Positions 30,684 to 41,245 of a stretch of DNA of 64,000 bases are shown piece after piece (position 1 is the first letter of the stretch; every line of letters begins with the position of its first letter). The translations under genes were made by a program, and so were the position numbers. The stretch is taken from contig NZ_CP009533.1 in NCBI RefSeq assembly GCF_000761155.1, forward strand, positions 3,768,001 to 3,832,000, read 5' to 3'. The notes under the pieces were generated by a model. It had not been told where the DNA came from and made no database searches. It saw only the letters and a list, made by a program, of their open reading frames with translations. The stretch is from Pseudomonas rhizosphaerae. Its GTDB lineage: Bacteria; Pseudomonadota; Gammaproteobacteria; Pseudomonadales; Pseudomonadaceae.

Positions 30684-31466
30684 TCAGAGATCGGCGGGCA
30701 GCGGCTGCTTCAGCCAGGTCTGCGCGTTCTTTTCCAGGCTGCCGTCTTTCTTGCCCGCGGCAATGATCTCGTTGACCTTGGTCAGCAGCTCGGGCTGTTG
30801 CTTGTTGATGCCCACGTACACCGGGGAATCCTTGAGCTTGATCTTCAAGGCTGGAATGCGCTTGGGGTTCTTCTCCGAGATGGCCACCATCACCACGTTG
30901 CCGCTGGCGATCAGATCGGTCTGACCGGCGAGGTAGGCGGCGATGGTCGAGTTGTTGTCTTCGAAGCGCTTGATGGTCAGGCCTTCGGGGGCGACCTTGC
31001 TCAGCTCGATATCCTCGATGGCGCCACGGGTCACGCTGATGGTCTTGCCCTTGAGGTCGTCGAGGTTGGCGACCGGTGCTTCCGGCGGACCGAACACGGC
31101 CAGGTAGAAGGGCGCGTAGGCACTGGAAAAATCGATGACCTGCTCACGTTCGGCGTTCTTGCCCAGGCTCGAGATGACCAGGTCGACCTTGCCGGTGGTG
31201 AGGTAGGGAATGCGGTTGGTGGAGTTTACCGGGGTGAGCTGCAGCTTCACCTTCAGTTGATCGGCGATCAGCTTGGCCGTGTCGATGTCCAGGCCACGCG
31301 GCTGCATGTCGGGACCGACCGAACCGAAGGGGGGGAAGTCCTGCGGCACGGCGACACGCAGGGTACCGCGCTCGGTGATGTCGCTCAGGCCATCGGCGTG
31401 GGCGACCTGGCCCAGCATGAGGCTGGCGACCAGGGCAGTGAACAGCAAGCTGCAGCGCGAAATCAT
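30684..31466 (-). CDS. Amino-acid ABC transporter substrate-binding protein
   Basis: This 260-residue periplasmic binding protein of SBP family 3 has a signal peptide (MISRCSLLFTALVASLMLGQVAHA). ITERGTLRVAVPQDFPPFGS is followed by RGLDIDTAKLIADQLKVKLQ, the family signature. KVDLVISSLGKNAEREQVID marks the ligand-proximal loop. The ATG at 31466 was chosen because the signal peptide begins there. It is the first gene of the four-gene import operon. The ligand cannot be predicted from these motifs. Confidence 0.92.
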   Translation of the reverse strand: MISRCSLLFTALVASLMLGQVAHADGLSDITERGTLRVAVPQDFPPFGSVGPDMQPRGLDIDTAKLIADQLKVKLQLTPVNSTNRIPYLTTGKVDLVISSLGKNAEREQVIDFSSAYAPFYLAVFGPPEAPVANLDDLKGKTISVTRGAIEDIELSKVAPEGLTIKRFEDNNSTIAAYLAGQTDLIASGNVVMVAISEKNPKRIPALKIKLKDSPVYVGINKQQPELLTKVNEIIAAGKKDGSLEKNAQTWLKQPLPADL

Positions 31467-31784
31467 GGCAATACTCCGATTACGGTCGAGTCGAGGTTGC
31501 CAGGGTGGTAGCACAGCGCGTGCCAGAATGGGGCAGGGCACGGGCCGTGCCGCGTGGCGATGCGAATCGGGTCGCGAGGGTTGCCCAGTTGTGGTCCCGG
31601 CGCGCACCGTTGCGGAGCGCGGCAGCCCAGCCCTACGGTCACTCCTGGTGCATCGCACAGGGTTCCATTGGCTGTATCACCACTGTTCATAGTGATGATC
31701 AATGATCATCGGCTTCCTGTAGCAGCGCTGTGCCGCTATGATGGGCCACGTTTTTCTTTCCGAATATGACCACGGAGACACTCC
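31467..31784. other. Divergent intergenic region between ABC operon and trxA
   Basis: These 318 bases hold no convincing gene. They contain the palindrome at 31694-31710 and, beyond it, a TATGAT -10-like box at 31736 that probably serves trxA. The left half should carry the ABC-operon promoter, which I cannot place. Confidence 0.6.
31694..31710. promoter_or_regulatory. 17-base palindrome upstream of trxA
   Basis: GATGATCA-A-TGATCATC is symmetric in 8+8 bases around a single central base, typical of a homodimeric repressor or activator operator. It lies about 75-90 bases before the trxA ATG, just upstream of the likely -10/-35 region. It could also serve the divergent ABC operon. Confidence 0.5.
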
Positions 31785-32114
31785 ATGAGCAGCGACCTTA
31801 TCAAGCACGTCAGCGACGCCAGCTTCGAAGCAGATGTACTCAAGGCTGACGGCGCTGTACTCGTCGACTACTGGGCCGAGTGGTGTGGCCCGTGCAAGAT
31901 GATCGCCCCGGTCCTCGACGAGATCGCCGAAACCTACAAGGGCAAGCTGACCGTCGCCAAGCTCAACATCGACGAGAATCAGGAAACCCCGGCCAAGCAC
32001 GGCGTGCGCGGCATCCCGACGCTGATGCTGTTCAAGAACGGCAACGTCGAGGCGACCAAGGTCGGCGCGCTGTCCAAGTCGCAGTTGGCAGCCTTCCTGG
32101 ACGCCAACATCTGA
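31785..32114 (+). CDS. trxA: Thioredoxin TrxA
   Basis: This 109-residue thioredoxin has the active site WCGPCKM (Cys34 and Cys37), [10 protein letters not shown] before it and the cis-Pro loop [13 protein letters not shown]. It reduces disulfides in the cytosol using thioredoxin reductase. It is transcribed alone and ends in a strong terminator before rho, the classical trxA-rho neighbourhood. Confidence 0.98.
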   Translation: MSSDLIKHVSDASFEADVLKADGAVLVDYWAEWCGPCKMIAPVLDEIAETYKGKLTVAKLNIDENQETPAKHGVRGIPTLMLFKNGNVEATKVGALSKSQLAAFLDANI

Positions 32115-32120
32115 TACCCC

Positions 32121-32149
32121 AAAGGCCCCGCATTCGTCGGGGCCTTTTT
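32121..32149 (+). terminator. Rho-independent terminator of trxA
   Basis: The perfect stem AAAGGCCCCG / CGGGGCCTTT has a 7-base loop and is followed by T5. It starts 6 bases after the trxA stop. Confidence 0.92.
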
Positions 32150-32346
32150 CTGGGCGCAATACTAGACGCCTACAAATCGAGGTGTTACATTCGGCCTCGC
32201 ATTGGTTTCTCCTCTGCCCCCTGCAAGCCGTCGCCGACGCACTCCTACTCGAATCAGTACGCGATCCTGTCGCCTTCTCTGCGGCGCGGCCTCATTAAGC
32301 CCAAAGCTTAATTTCTCCCCTCCATACATGATTACGTCATTCCCTT
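32150..32346 (+). promoter_or_regulatory. Leader region of rho, pyrimidine-rich and without a Shine-Dalgarno
   Basis: About 200 bases precede the rho ATG. From about 32205 onward the sense strand is C/T-rich and poor in G (for example TTCTCCTCTGCCCCCTGCAA and CTTAATTTCTCCCCTCCATA), the type of sequence Rho binds. The 12 bases before the ATG (CGTCATTCCCTT) contain no purine-rich ribosome binding site. rho is autoregulated in E. coli through its leader, so similar control is plausible here. Confidence 0.5.
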
Positions 32347-33606
<1,260 letters not shown>

Positions 33607-33626
33607 GCCCACCGGCTGCTTGATCC

Positions 33627-33658
33627 GAATGGCGCCCTTGCGGCGCCATTCTTATTTT
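33627..33658 (+). terminator. Rho-independent terminator of rho
   Basis: The stem GAATGGCGCC / GGCGCCATTC with loop CTTGC is followed by TTATTTT, 21 bases after the rho stop. Confidence 0.88.
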
Positions 33659-33705
33659 CACCGTTCACCCATTCCGCCAGACCCGCTCGGCCGACAAGGA
33701 TTGTT

Positions 33706-35670
33706 ATGAATCACCTAGCCTATCGACGTGACATCGACGGCTTGCGCGCCGTGGCCGTCATTGCCGTGGTGTTGTTCCACTTTGGTATTCCGGGTTTCGC
33801 CGGCGGATTCGTCGGCGTCGACGTGTTCTTCGTCATTTCGGGCTACCTGATCACCTCGATCATCTGCCGCGAGCGTGCGTCGGGCCACTTCAGTTTCGTG
33901 GCGTTCTGGGTGCGGCGTGCGCGGCGTATACTGCCGGCCCTGGTGGTGATGGTGGTGGCCTGCCTGGTCGTCGGCTGGTTCCTGCTGGTGCCCCGTGACT
34001 ACGAGGAGCTGGGACGTTCGGCGCGGTACCAGGCGATGTTCATCTCCAACGTACTGTTCGCGCGGCAGGACGGCTATTTCGATACCGATTCGGAGCTCAA
34101 GCCACTGTTGCACACCTGGTCGCTGGCGGTGGAAGAGCAGTTCTACATTCTTCTGCCGCTGTTGCTGGCCTTGCTGGGACGCTATGTGAAAGCCTGGCGC
34201 CGGGGCTTGCTGGGGATTGCCTTGGTGTCGCTCGCGGTGAGCCTTTGGCAAGTGCAGCACGCGTCTGCGCAAGCGTTCTTTCTGCTGCCGGCGCGGGCGT
34301 GGGAGTTGCTGGCTGGTAGCCTGCTGGCAGTTGCGCCCGTGTTCGACCGGGCAGTGTCGTCGGTGGTGCGCCACGCCGTGGCCACGGCCGGGATCGCCGC
34401 CGTTGCCGTGGCCATCGCCTGCTACGATTGGCAGACCGCGTTCCCCGGCATGGCGGCATTGCTGCCGGTACTGGGTACGGTGGCAATCATCTGGTCCGGC
34501 AGCGGGCAGGGCACCTGGTTGTCACGCATGCTGGGCACACGGCCGATGGTGGCGGTGGGTTTGATTTCGTATTCCTGGTACCTGTGGCATTGGCCGGTGC
34601 ATGTATTCGCCGAGTACGCCGCCGTCGACGGTATCGCCATGCACGAGAACCTCGCGCTGATGCTGTGCAGTTTGCTGCTCGGCTACCTGTCCTGGCGCTG
34701 GGTCGAAACACCTATGCGAGGTCGGCGTTGGCTGGCCCAGCCGCGCCAGGCACTGCTGGGGGCACTGCTGGCCATGGTTCTGGTGGGCCTGGCCGGTCAG
34801 TCCCTGCGCTGGAGCGAAGGGGTGCCGTGGCGACTGTCGACGCAGGCGCTGGGTTATGCCAATGCCAGCCAGTGGCATGCCGGGCAGCGTGATTGCATGT
34901 TCGAAGCGGCTACCGCGCCCGAACGCCTGATCTGTCACTTCGGACCTCGAGGCGACGAGGCGTTGCCGCCGCTGGTCTGGGGTGACAGCCATGCCGCTGC
35001 GCTGATACCGGCGCTGCGGGTACATAGCGAGCACACCGGTCAGGCCCTCGACCTGGCCAGTTCGGCCGGCTGCATACCGGTCGCCGGGCTGGAGCGCAAT
35101 GCGTTGTGCCGTCAGTTCAATGCACAGGTCCGCAGGGTGATCGCTCAGGCGCCGCGGCGCGACGTCGTGCTGGTCGCGCGCTGGACGTTGTACCTGTATG
35201 GCGACGAGCATGGCGACCTGACCTATCGCCTGCCTGGGCCTGATACATCGGCCCAGATGGCCGACGCGCTCAAGCGCGAAGTGCAGGCCCTGCGCCAAGG
35301 GGGCAGCCGCGTCTGGCTGCTCGACGAGGTCCCCTTGCAGAGCGCCAACGCGCCCTATCGGCTCAGTCGCCTGGCCATGCTGGAACGACCCACGCAGGGC
35401 GTCGGACGTAGTCTGAGCGAGCATCGGCAGCGCCAGGCGTTCATGCATGCGCTATTCGCCGAACTGGCCGCTGGCGATCCCCAGGTCCGTATTCTCGACA
35501 CAACCAGGCTGTTCTGCGCCGACGGCATCACCTGCGTGGCCGAGGCCGCGGGGCACTCGTTGTACATGGATGACAATCACTTGGGCGACGATGCTGCCCG
35601 CTTCGTGGCGCCGCTGTTCGCACCCTTGCTTTCACCGGCGAAGGTCACCGGCCAGGGCAATTCCCATTAA
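33706..35670 (+). CDS. Acyltransferase family 3 with SGNH domain (OafA-like)
   Basis: This 654-residue inner-membrane protein has an acyltransferase-3 domain (about ten helices, residues 1-360) starting YRRDIDGLRAVAVIAVVLFH and continuing GGFVGVDVFFVISGYLITSI with the conserved RRARRILPAL. A C-terminal SGNH hydrolase-like domain begins near residue 400, with VWGDSHAAALIPALR (block I Ser) and the final YMDDNHLGDDAARF (Asp/His). Such fusions O-acetylate lipopolysaccharide O-antigen or other glycans. The target in this strain is unknown. Confidence 0.9.
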   Translation: MNHLAYRRDIDGLRAVAVIAVVLFHFGIPGFAGGFVGVDVFFVISGYLITSIICRERASGHFSFVAFWVRRARRILPALVVMVVACLVVGWFLLVPRDYEELGRSARYQAMFISNVLFARQDGYFDTDSELKPLLHTWSLAVEEQFYILLPLLLALLGRYVKAWRRGLLGIALVSLAVSLWQVQHASAQAFFLLPARAWELLAGSLLAVAPVFDRAVSSVVRHAVATAGIAAVAVAIACYDWQTAFPGMAALLPVLGTVAIIWSGSGQGTWLSRMLGTRPMVAVGLISYSWYLWHWPVHVFAEYAAVDGIAMHENLALMLCSLLLGYLSWRWVETPMRGRRWLAQPRQALLGALLAMVLVGLAGQSLRWSEGVPWRLSTQALGYANASQWHAGQRDCMFEAATAPERLICHFGPRGDEALPPLVWGDSHAAALIPALRVHSEHTGQALDLASSAGCIPVAGLERNALCRQFNAQVRRVIAQAPRRDVVLVARWTLYLYGDEHGDLTYRLPGPDTSAQMADALKREVQALRQGGSRVWLLDEVPLQSANAPYRLSRLAMLERPTQGVGRSLSEHRQRQAFMHALFAELAAGDPQVRILDTTRLFCADGITCVAEAAGHSLYMDDNHLGDDAARFVAPLFAPLLSPAKVTGQGNSH

Positions 35671-35742
35671 AGCCCAGGCGGCGGCTGCGAGCGGCCGCCA
35701 GAGCAGGTAGGATGTAGGCTTATTTTCTAACTGGCATGGTCG

Positions 35743-37209
35743 ATGAAATTCAAGGATCTTCGGGATTTCGTGCAGCAGCTTGAGCAGCGCGGAGAGTTGA
35801 AACGCATTCAGGTGCCTATCTCGCCGGTGCTCGAAATGACCGAGGTGTGCGACCGCACCCTGCGCGCAAAAGGGCCGGCGTTGCTGTTCGAAAAGCCCAC
35901 CGGCTTCGACATTCCGGTGCTGGGCAACCTGTTCGGCACGCCCGAGCGGGTGGCCATGGGCATGGGCGCCGAATCGGTGAGCGAGCTGCGCGAGATCGGC
36001 AAGCTGCTGGCGTTCCTCAAGGAGCCCGAGCCGCCCAAGGGGCTGCGCGATGCCTGGTCCAAGCTGCCGATCTTCAAGAAGATCATCGCCATGGCGCCCA
36101 AGGTGATCAAGGACGCGCCCTGCCAGGAGATCGTCCTGGAGGGTGACGACGTCGACCTTGGCCTGCTGCCCGTGCAGCATTGCTGGCCCGGCGACGTCGC
36201 GCCGTTGATCACCTGGGGCCTGACGGTCACCAAGGGGCCGAACAAGGAACGCCAGAACCTGGGTATCTATCGTCAGCAGGTGATCGGCCGCAACAAGGTC
36301 ATCATGCGCTGGCTGAGTCATCGCGGCGGTGCCCTGGATTACCGCGAATGGTGCGACAAGCACCCGGGCCAGCCCTTTCCCGTGGCGGTGGCCCTGGGTG
36401 CCGACCCTGCGACCATCCTGGGTGCGGTGACGCCGGTCCCCGACAGCCTTTCCGAATACGCCTTCGCCGGGCTGCTGCGCGGCAACCGCACCGAGTTGGT
36501 GAAGTGCCGCGGCAATGACCTGCAAGTGCCGGCGACCGCCGAGATCATCCTGGAAGGGGTGATACATCCAGGCGAGATGGCCGACGAAGGGCCATACGGC
36601 GATCACACCGGCTACTACAACGAAGTCGACAAGTTTCCAGTCTTCACGGTGCAGCGCATCACCCACCGGATCAAGCCGATCTACCACAGCACCTACACCG
36701 GCCGGCCGCCGGATGAGCCGGCGATCCTGGGCGTGGCGCTGAACGAAGTGTTCGTGCCGATCCTGCAGAAGCAGTTCCCGGAAATCACCGACTTTTACCT
36801 GCCGCCCGAAGGGTGTTCGTACCGCATGGCGGTGGTCACCATGAAGAAGCAGTACCCGGGGCATGCCAAGCGGGTGATGCTCGGGGTGTGGTCGTTCCTG
36901 CGCCAGTTCATGTACACCAAGTTCGTCATCGTCACCGACGACGACATCAATGCCCGGGACTGGAACGACGTGATCTGGGCCATCACTACGCGCATGGACC
37001 CCAAGCGCGACACCGTGCTGATCGACAACACCCCGATCGATTACCTGGATTTTGCCTCGCCGGTGTCGGGCCTGGGCTCGAAGATGGGCCTGGACGCCAC
37101 GCACAAGTGGCCGGGCGAGACTACGCGTGAATGGGGCCGGGTCATCGTCAAGGACGAGGCCGTGACCCGACGCATCGATGAACTCTGGAATCAGTTGGGA
37201 ATAGATTGA
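35743..37209 (+). CDS. ubiD: UbiD, 4-hydroxy-3-polyprenylbenzoate decarboxylase
   Basis: This 488-residue decarboxylase needs the prenylated-FMN cofactor made by UbiX. It begins [20 protein letters not shown]. The conserved E-D-E type acid residues lie in regions such as [20 protein letters not shown] and [16 protein letters not shown]. It acts in ubiquinone biosynthesis after UbiA. Its TGA overlaps the next ATG by one base, indicating an operon with the flavoreductase gene. Confidence 0.95.
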   Translation: MKFKDLRDFVQQLEQRGELKRIQVPISPVLEMTEVCDRTLRAKGPALLFEKPTGFDIPVLGNLFGTPERVAMGMGAESVSELREIGKLLAFLKEPEPPKGLRDAWSKLPIFKKIIAMAPKVIKDAPCQEIVLEGDDVDLGLLPVQHCWPGDVAPLITWGLTVTKGPNKERQNLGIYRQQVIGRNKVIMRWLSHRGGALDYREWCDKHPGQPFPVAVALGADPATILGAVTPVPDSLSEYAFAGLLRGNRTELVKCRGNDLQVPATAEIILEGVIHPGEMADEGPYGDHTGYYNEVDKFPVFTVQRITHRIKPIYHSTYTGRPPDEPAILGVALNEVFVPILQKQFPEITDFYLPPEGCSYRMAVVTMKKQYPGHAKRVMLGVWSFLRQFMYTKFVIVTDDDINARDWNDVIWAITTRMDPKRDTVLIDNTPIDYLDFASPVSGLGSKMGLDATHKWPGETTREWGRVIVKDEAVTRRIDELWNQLGID

Positions 37210-38180
37210 TGCGTGTGACCTTGCAACCTTCGGGCGTGGTGCTGGAAACCTTGCCTGGCGAGCGAATCCTGGCCGCCGCGCAGCGCTTGGGCTACGACTG
37301 CCCGCAGAGCTGTCGCAATGGCAATTGCCATGTGTGCAGCGCGGTGCTGGTGGAAGGCAGCGTTCGCGAGGAAGGTGCCGTGATCGATCGGGGCGAATTT
37401 CATACCTGTATCGCCGAGCCGCTTGAAGACTGCGTGATCCTCTGGGACGGCGTGCTGGCCAAAGGCGAGTTGCCGGTGCGCAGCCTCGCCTGCCAACTGG
37501 TCGACTGCGTCGATATCGGCGGCGACGTCTGGCGCGTGCGCCTGCGTGCGCCGGCTGGCAAGCCGCCGCGCTACCACGCCGGCCAGTACCTGATGATCGA
37601 GCGCGACAACGGCGAAAAATCAGCCTTTTCCCTGGCGTCGGCGCCTCACAGCGGGCGCGATCTGGAATTGCACGTGCTGGTCCGCGAGGCCAGCGCGCAA
37701 AGTCTGATTGAGCAGTTGCAGCGTAACGGCATGGCCCGTGTGCACATGCCCTACGGCGATACGCACCTGGCCGAGCTGCCTGATGGGCCGTTGGTGCTGA
37801 TCGCTGCAGGCACCGGCATGGCGCAGATGAACAGTCTGATCGAGCACTGCCGCTCCCAGGGCTTCAAGCATCCGGTGCATCTGTATTGGGGTGTACGTCG
37901 GCCCGAGGATTTCTACGAACTGGAACATTGGGAGCAGTGGAAACTGTTGCCCAACCTGTTCCTGAACAAGGTGGTGAGCGACCTGTGCGGTTGGGAAGGG
38001 CGCTGCGGCATGCTGCACGAAGCGGTCTGCGAGGACATTGCCGACCTGGGCGGCGTGCACGTCTACGGCAGTGGTTCGCCAGCGATGATCTACGCCACGC
38101 TCGATGCTCTGGTCAATGCCGGGATGGATGCGCACCAGATGCGTGCGGATGTCTTCGCCTACGCGCCGCGTCCGCTCTAG
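37209..38180 (+). CDS. 2Fe-2S ferredoxin/FAD/NAD(P)H oxidoreductase (CDP-6-deoxy-delta-3,4-glucoseen reductase-like)
   Basis: This 323-residue electron-transfer protein has a plant-type 2Fe-2S domain with CRNGNCHVC (Cys35, Cys40, Cys43, the fourth near residue 73 in FHTCIAEP). An FAD-binding barrel follows with YHAGQYLMIERDNGEKSAFS, then an NAD(P)-binding domain with LVLIAAGTGMAQMNSLIEH. Members are annotated as glucoseen reductases, but linkage to ubiD suggests flavin or quinone metabolism. The start at 37209 (TGATG) was preferred over a TTG one codon earlier. The true substrate is unknown. Confidence 0.9.
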   Translation: MRVTLQPSGVVLETLPGERILAAAQRLGYDCPQSCRNGNCHVCSAVLVEGSVREEGAVIDRGEFHTCIAEPLEDCVILWDGVLAKGELPVRSLACQLVDCVDIGGDVWRVRLRAPAGKPPRYHAGQYLMIERDNGEKSAFSLASAPHSGRDLELHVLVREASAQSLIEQLQRNGMARVHMPYGDTHLAELPDGPLVLIAAGTGMAQMNSLIEHCRSQGFKHPVHLYWGVRRPEDFYELEHWEQWKLLPNLFLNKVVSDLCGWEGRCGMLHEAVCEDIADLGGVHVYGSGSPAMIYATLDALVNAGMDAHQMRADVFAYAPRPL

Positions 38181-38300
38181 TTTCACCGGCACTGCTTCAT
38201 TTCGTTGCCTGATTCATTCCCGTGCAATGCCTGCGTCGACCCCGACGCAGTCGCATTGGCGTGAAATCGTGCACGCGAATTTGGCCATGTACCTGTTTGG

Positions 38301-38337
38301 TGCTTATAACTCATTTATTTAAAGTTGATTATAAGCA
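38301..38337. promoter_or_regulatory. AT-rich inverted repeat upstream of the ChaC-like gene
   Basis: TGCTTATAA and TTATAAGCA are perfect complementary 9-base arms separated by 19 bases. The interval 38260-38380 is strikingly AT-rich for this genome. The site lies about 105-140 bases before the chaC-like ATG and may be an operator with two sites on one DNA face or an mRNA hairpin. Confidence 0.4.
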
Positions 38338-38440
38338 ATTGTATTTGTTGATTTATCTGCCATACGGTAGAAGTGCAGGACTTGCAATGCGTTAGAGTAA
38401 GGTGTCATTGCAATCTTACGGGGATAACAGGCGACTGCTT

Positions 38441-39115
38441 ATGTCGGTATTCGAAACTGCGCACTTGAATGTGGTCTATCCACCGTCGCTCGATCTCGGG
38501 CCGCAATTGACCCACGAGCAACTTCTTCATTCGCTGGACACGACCATGCGGCGTCATCATGGCGGCCCGGTCTGGCTGTTCGCCTACGGCTCGCTTATCT
38601 GGCGGCCGGAGTGCAGCGCTGCGGAGCGTCGCCGGGCGCGCGTGCATGGCTATCACCGAGGCTTGTACCTCTGGTCCCACGAGCACCGTGGCACGCCCGA
38701 GCGTCCCGGCCTGGTGTTTGGTCTGGACCGGGGTGGCTCCTGTGCCGGGTTCGCCTATCGCTTGCCTGCGGAAAATCTCGAAGAGTCACTGCTGGCGCTG
38801 TGGAAGCGCGAGATGCCCTATCCCTCGTACCGCCCGCACTGGCTCAACTGCCGCCTGGAAGACGGCACCCGGGTGCAGGCGCTGGGTTTCGTATTGGAGC
38901 GGCATCTGCCCAGCTATGCGGGCAACTTGCCCGACAACCTGCTGACGCAGATTCTGGACAGTGCCAGTGGGCGGTTCGGCAGCACCCGCGATTACGTCGA
39001 GCAGACCATCAGTGCCCTGCGTAACCACGCGATGCCGGACAAGAACCTGGAAGCCAGGCTCAAGCGTTGCCATCAGGGCAGCTGCACTCAAGCTTCGCAG
39101 CAATTCCTGCCCTGA
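38441..39115 (+). CDS. chaC: ChaC-like gamma-glutamylcyclotransferase
   Basis: This 224-residue protein of the ChaC family degrades glutathione to 5-oxoproline and Cys-Gly. The substrate loop WLFAYGSLIWRPE and the core RVHGYHRGLYLWSHEHRGTP are typical. GLVFGLDRGGSCAGFAYRLP and WKREMPYPSYRPHWL include the catalytic Glu. I chose the ATG at 38441; a GTG at 38402 in the same frame would add 13 residues, and no clear ribosome binding site distinguishes them. It is a single gene next to glpT on the opposite strand. Confidence 0.88.
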   Translation: MSVFETAHLNVVYPPSLDLGPQLTHEQLLHSLDTTMRRHHGGPVWLFAYGSLIWRPECSAAERRRARVHGYHRGLYLWSHEHRGTPERPGLVFGLDRGGSCAGFAYRLPAENLEESLLALWKREMPYPSYRPHWLNCRLEDGTRVQALGFVLERHLPSYAGNLPDNLLTQILDSASGRFGSTRDYVEQTISALRNHAMPDKNLEARLKRCHQGSCTQASQQFLP

Positions 39116-39133
39116 CGGCATATTGCCCCCGAA

Positions 39134-40480
39134 TCAGGCATGGCGCTCGGTGCTGGCGACTTGCTTGTGCCAGAGCGTGGGGATCAGGAACACGATCGCC
39201 AACAGGCAGGCGCCGATCAGCAGGACAAAACCACCGTCCCAACCGAAGTGATCCACGGTGTAGCCCATCGCTGCGCTGGCGGCGACCGAACCGCCCAGGT
39301 AGCCGAACAGGCCGGTGAAACCGGCGGCAGTACCGGCCGCTTTCTTCGGTGCCAACTCCAGGGCCTGCAGGCCGATCAACATCACCGGGCCATAGATCAG
39401 GAACCCGATCGAGAACAGCGCGATCATGTCCACGGTCGGGTTGCCCGGCGGGTTGAGCCAGTACACCAGGGTAGCCACGGTCACCAGGGCCATGAACACC
39501 ACGCCGGTCAGCCCGCGGTTGCCGCGGAAGATCTTGTCCGACATCCAGCCGCACAGCAGGGTGCCGGGAATGCCCGCCCACTCATAGAAGAAATACGCCC
39601 ATGAGGTGGTGTCCACGGTGAAGTGCTTGGCTTCCTTGAGGTAGGTGGGCGCCCAGTCCAGCACGCCGTAGCGCAGCAGGTAGACGAACACGTTGGCCAA
39701 GGCGATGTACCACAGCATCTTGTTGCGCAGCACGTACTTGACGAAGATTTCCTTGGCGGTGAATTCTTCTTCGTGGCTGGCATCGTAGCCTTCCGGGTAA
39801 TCGTTCTTGTACTGCTCGATCGGTGGCAGGCCAACCGATTGCGGTGTATCGCGCATCGTCGCGAAGGCGAACAGAGCCACCAGCAGCGCCACGGCAGCGG
39901 GGACGTAGAATGCTGCGTGCCAGTCGTTGAACAGGCCCATGCCCAGCAGGAACAGCGGACCGATCAGGCCACCGCCGACGTTGTGGGCGACGTTCCATAC
40001 CGATACCACGCCGCCGCGTTCCTTCTGCGACCACCAGTGCACCATGGTCCGTCCACTCGGCGGCCAGCCCATGCCTTGAGCCCAGCCGTTGATGAACAGC
40101 AATATGAACATCATGGTGACGCTGGACGTAGCCCAAGGCGCGAAACCGAACACGAACATCACGCCGGCGGACACCATCAGGCCGAACGGCAGGAAGTAAC
40201 GCGGGTTTGAGCGGTCCGAGACGATCCCCATGAGGAACTTCGACAGGCCATAGGAGATGGCAATGGCCGACATCGCCAGGCCCAGCTGGCCGCGGGTGTA
40301 GCCCTGCTCTTCGATGAGGAACGGCATGGCCAGCGAGAAGTTCTTGCGCAGCAGGTAATAGCCGGCGTAACCGATGAATATCCCGGCGAAGATCTGCCAG
40401 CGCAGGCGGCGGTAGGTGCTGTCTATCTTTTCATCGGGCAGGGCTGCGCGATGAGGGGCGGGACGAAAGAAGGCGAACAT
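39134..40480 (-). CDS. glpT: Glycerol-3-phosphate transporter GlpT
   Basis: This 448-residue MFS antiporter exchanges glycerol-3-phosphate for phosphate. It begins [20 protein letters not shown] and has 12 helices. The organophosphate:phosphate antiporter signature is [20 protein letters not shown], and [19 protein letters not shown] carries the binding-site Arg. The ATG at 40480 gives a normal family length of about 450. Fosfomycin also enters through GlpT. A pair of direct repeats lies upstream. Confidence 0.95.
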   Translation of the reverse strand: MFAFFRPAPHRAALPDEKIDSTYRRLRWQIFAGIFIGYAGYYLLRKNFSLAMPFLIEEQGYTRGQLGLAMSAIAISYGLSKFLMGIVSDRSNPRYFLPFGLMVSAGVMFVFGFAPWATSSVTMMFILLFINGWAQGMGWPPSGRTMVHWWSQKERGGVVSVWNVAHNVGGGLIGPLFLLGMGLFNDWHAAFYVPAAVALLVALFAFATMRDTPQSVGLPPIEQYKNDYPEGYDASHEEEFTAKEIFVKYVLRNKMLWYIALANVFVYLLRYGVLDWAPTYLKEAKHFTVDTTSWAYFFYEWAGIPGTLLCGWMSDKIFRGNRGLTGVVFMALVTVATLVYWLNPPGNPTVDMIALFSIGFLIYGPVMLIGLQALELAPKKAAGTAAGFTGLFGYLGGSVAASAAMGYTVDHFGWDGGFVLLIGACLLAIVFLIPTLWHKQVASTERHA

Positions 40481-40528
40481 GCACAAGCTCCATTTATTGT
40501 TATTTGCTGCGAATTCGAATATTACAGT

Positions 40529-40557
40529 TTCATTACCGAAAATAACATTCATTACCG
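40529..40557 (-). promoter_or_regulatory. Direct-repeat candidate operator upstream of glpT
   Basis: TTCATTACCG occurs twice with a 19-base period (40529-40538 and 40548-40557), in an AT-rich stretch 50-80 bases upstream of the glpT start. A GlpR-type repressor would be expected to control glpT, but I cannot match a known GlpR consensus from memory. The rest of the 280-base gap 40481-40760 shows no gene. Confidence 0.4.
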
Positions 40558-40760
40558 CTCAATGGAGCTGCGAAAATGTTGCAATGCGAACTTAAGCGGT
40601 TCAGTTCTACCGAGCAAACGGCTTCTCGCTTTTGAAGAAGCGTTTCAGCTCATCGAATGCGACTAGCTATTGAATTGCCCGTACTGGCCGATACAGGCAG
40701 GTAACAGCGCCGGCAGCATGACAGTCCCGGCCAGGACACGACCTTGCGGAGAAATGAAAG

Positions 40761-41177
40761 ATGAAAGCCTGGGTATCCATAGTGCTGGCGTTGGCCCTGC
40801 CAACCGCCGTGATGGCCAATGAAGCGGCCAAAGAAGGTGAAAATGCCGTGCCCAAGGTCGCCTACATCGGCATGACTCCGCCGTTCGTGGGCAACTACGC
40901 GCTCGACGGCGGCCCCAAGCTGCGTGTGTACAAGGCAGACATCGCCTTGAAGGTGACCGGGGTGGAAGCCGAGGCCGCAGTCAAACGGCAGGATCCTCTG
41001 CTGCGCAACCAACTGGTGGCACTCTTCGCCCAGCAGACCACTGAATCAATGAGCAATATCGAGGGCAAGGAAAAGCTGCGCCAGGAAGCCCTCAAGCAAT
41101 TGCAGCAGGTGATGAACGACGAAGAGGGCAAGCCCATCGTGGAAGACTTGCTGTTCAACAACCTGATCGTGCAGTAA
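40761..41177 (+). CDS. FliL-like flagellar basal body-associated protein
   Basis: This 138-residue protein has a signal peptide or N-anchor (MKAWVSIVLALALPTAVMA), followed by a FliL-like domain. KVAYIGMTPPFVGNYALDGG, KADIALKVTGVEAEAAVKRQ and DPLLRNQLVALFAQQTTESM match the FliL pattern of stator-associated proteins. The ending (QLQQVMNDEEGKPIVEDLLF) also fits. Unlike true FliL, it is not next to flagellar genes. This is a known orphan FliL paralogue in Pseudomonas. Function is unclear. Confidence 0.82.
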   Translation: MKAWVSIVLALALPTAVMANEAAKEGENAVPKVAYIGMTPPFVGNYALDGGPKLRVYKADIALKVTGVEAEAAVKRQDPLLRNQLVALFAQQTTESMSNIEGKEKLRQEALKQLQQVMNDEEGKPIVEDLLFNNLIVQ

Positions 41178-41245
41178 CAGCGCAGACGGTCAGTCGGCAC
41201 TCGAGCGGCAACAATTTCAGCGTTGGCCACGGCCTATTCGAATGC

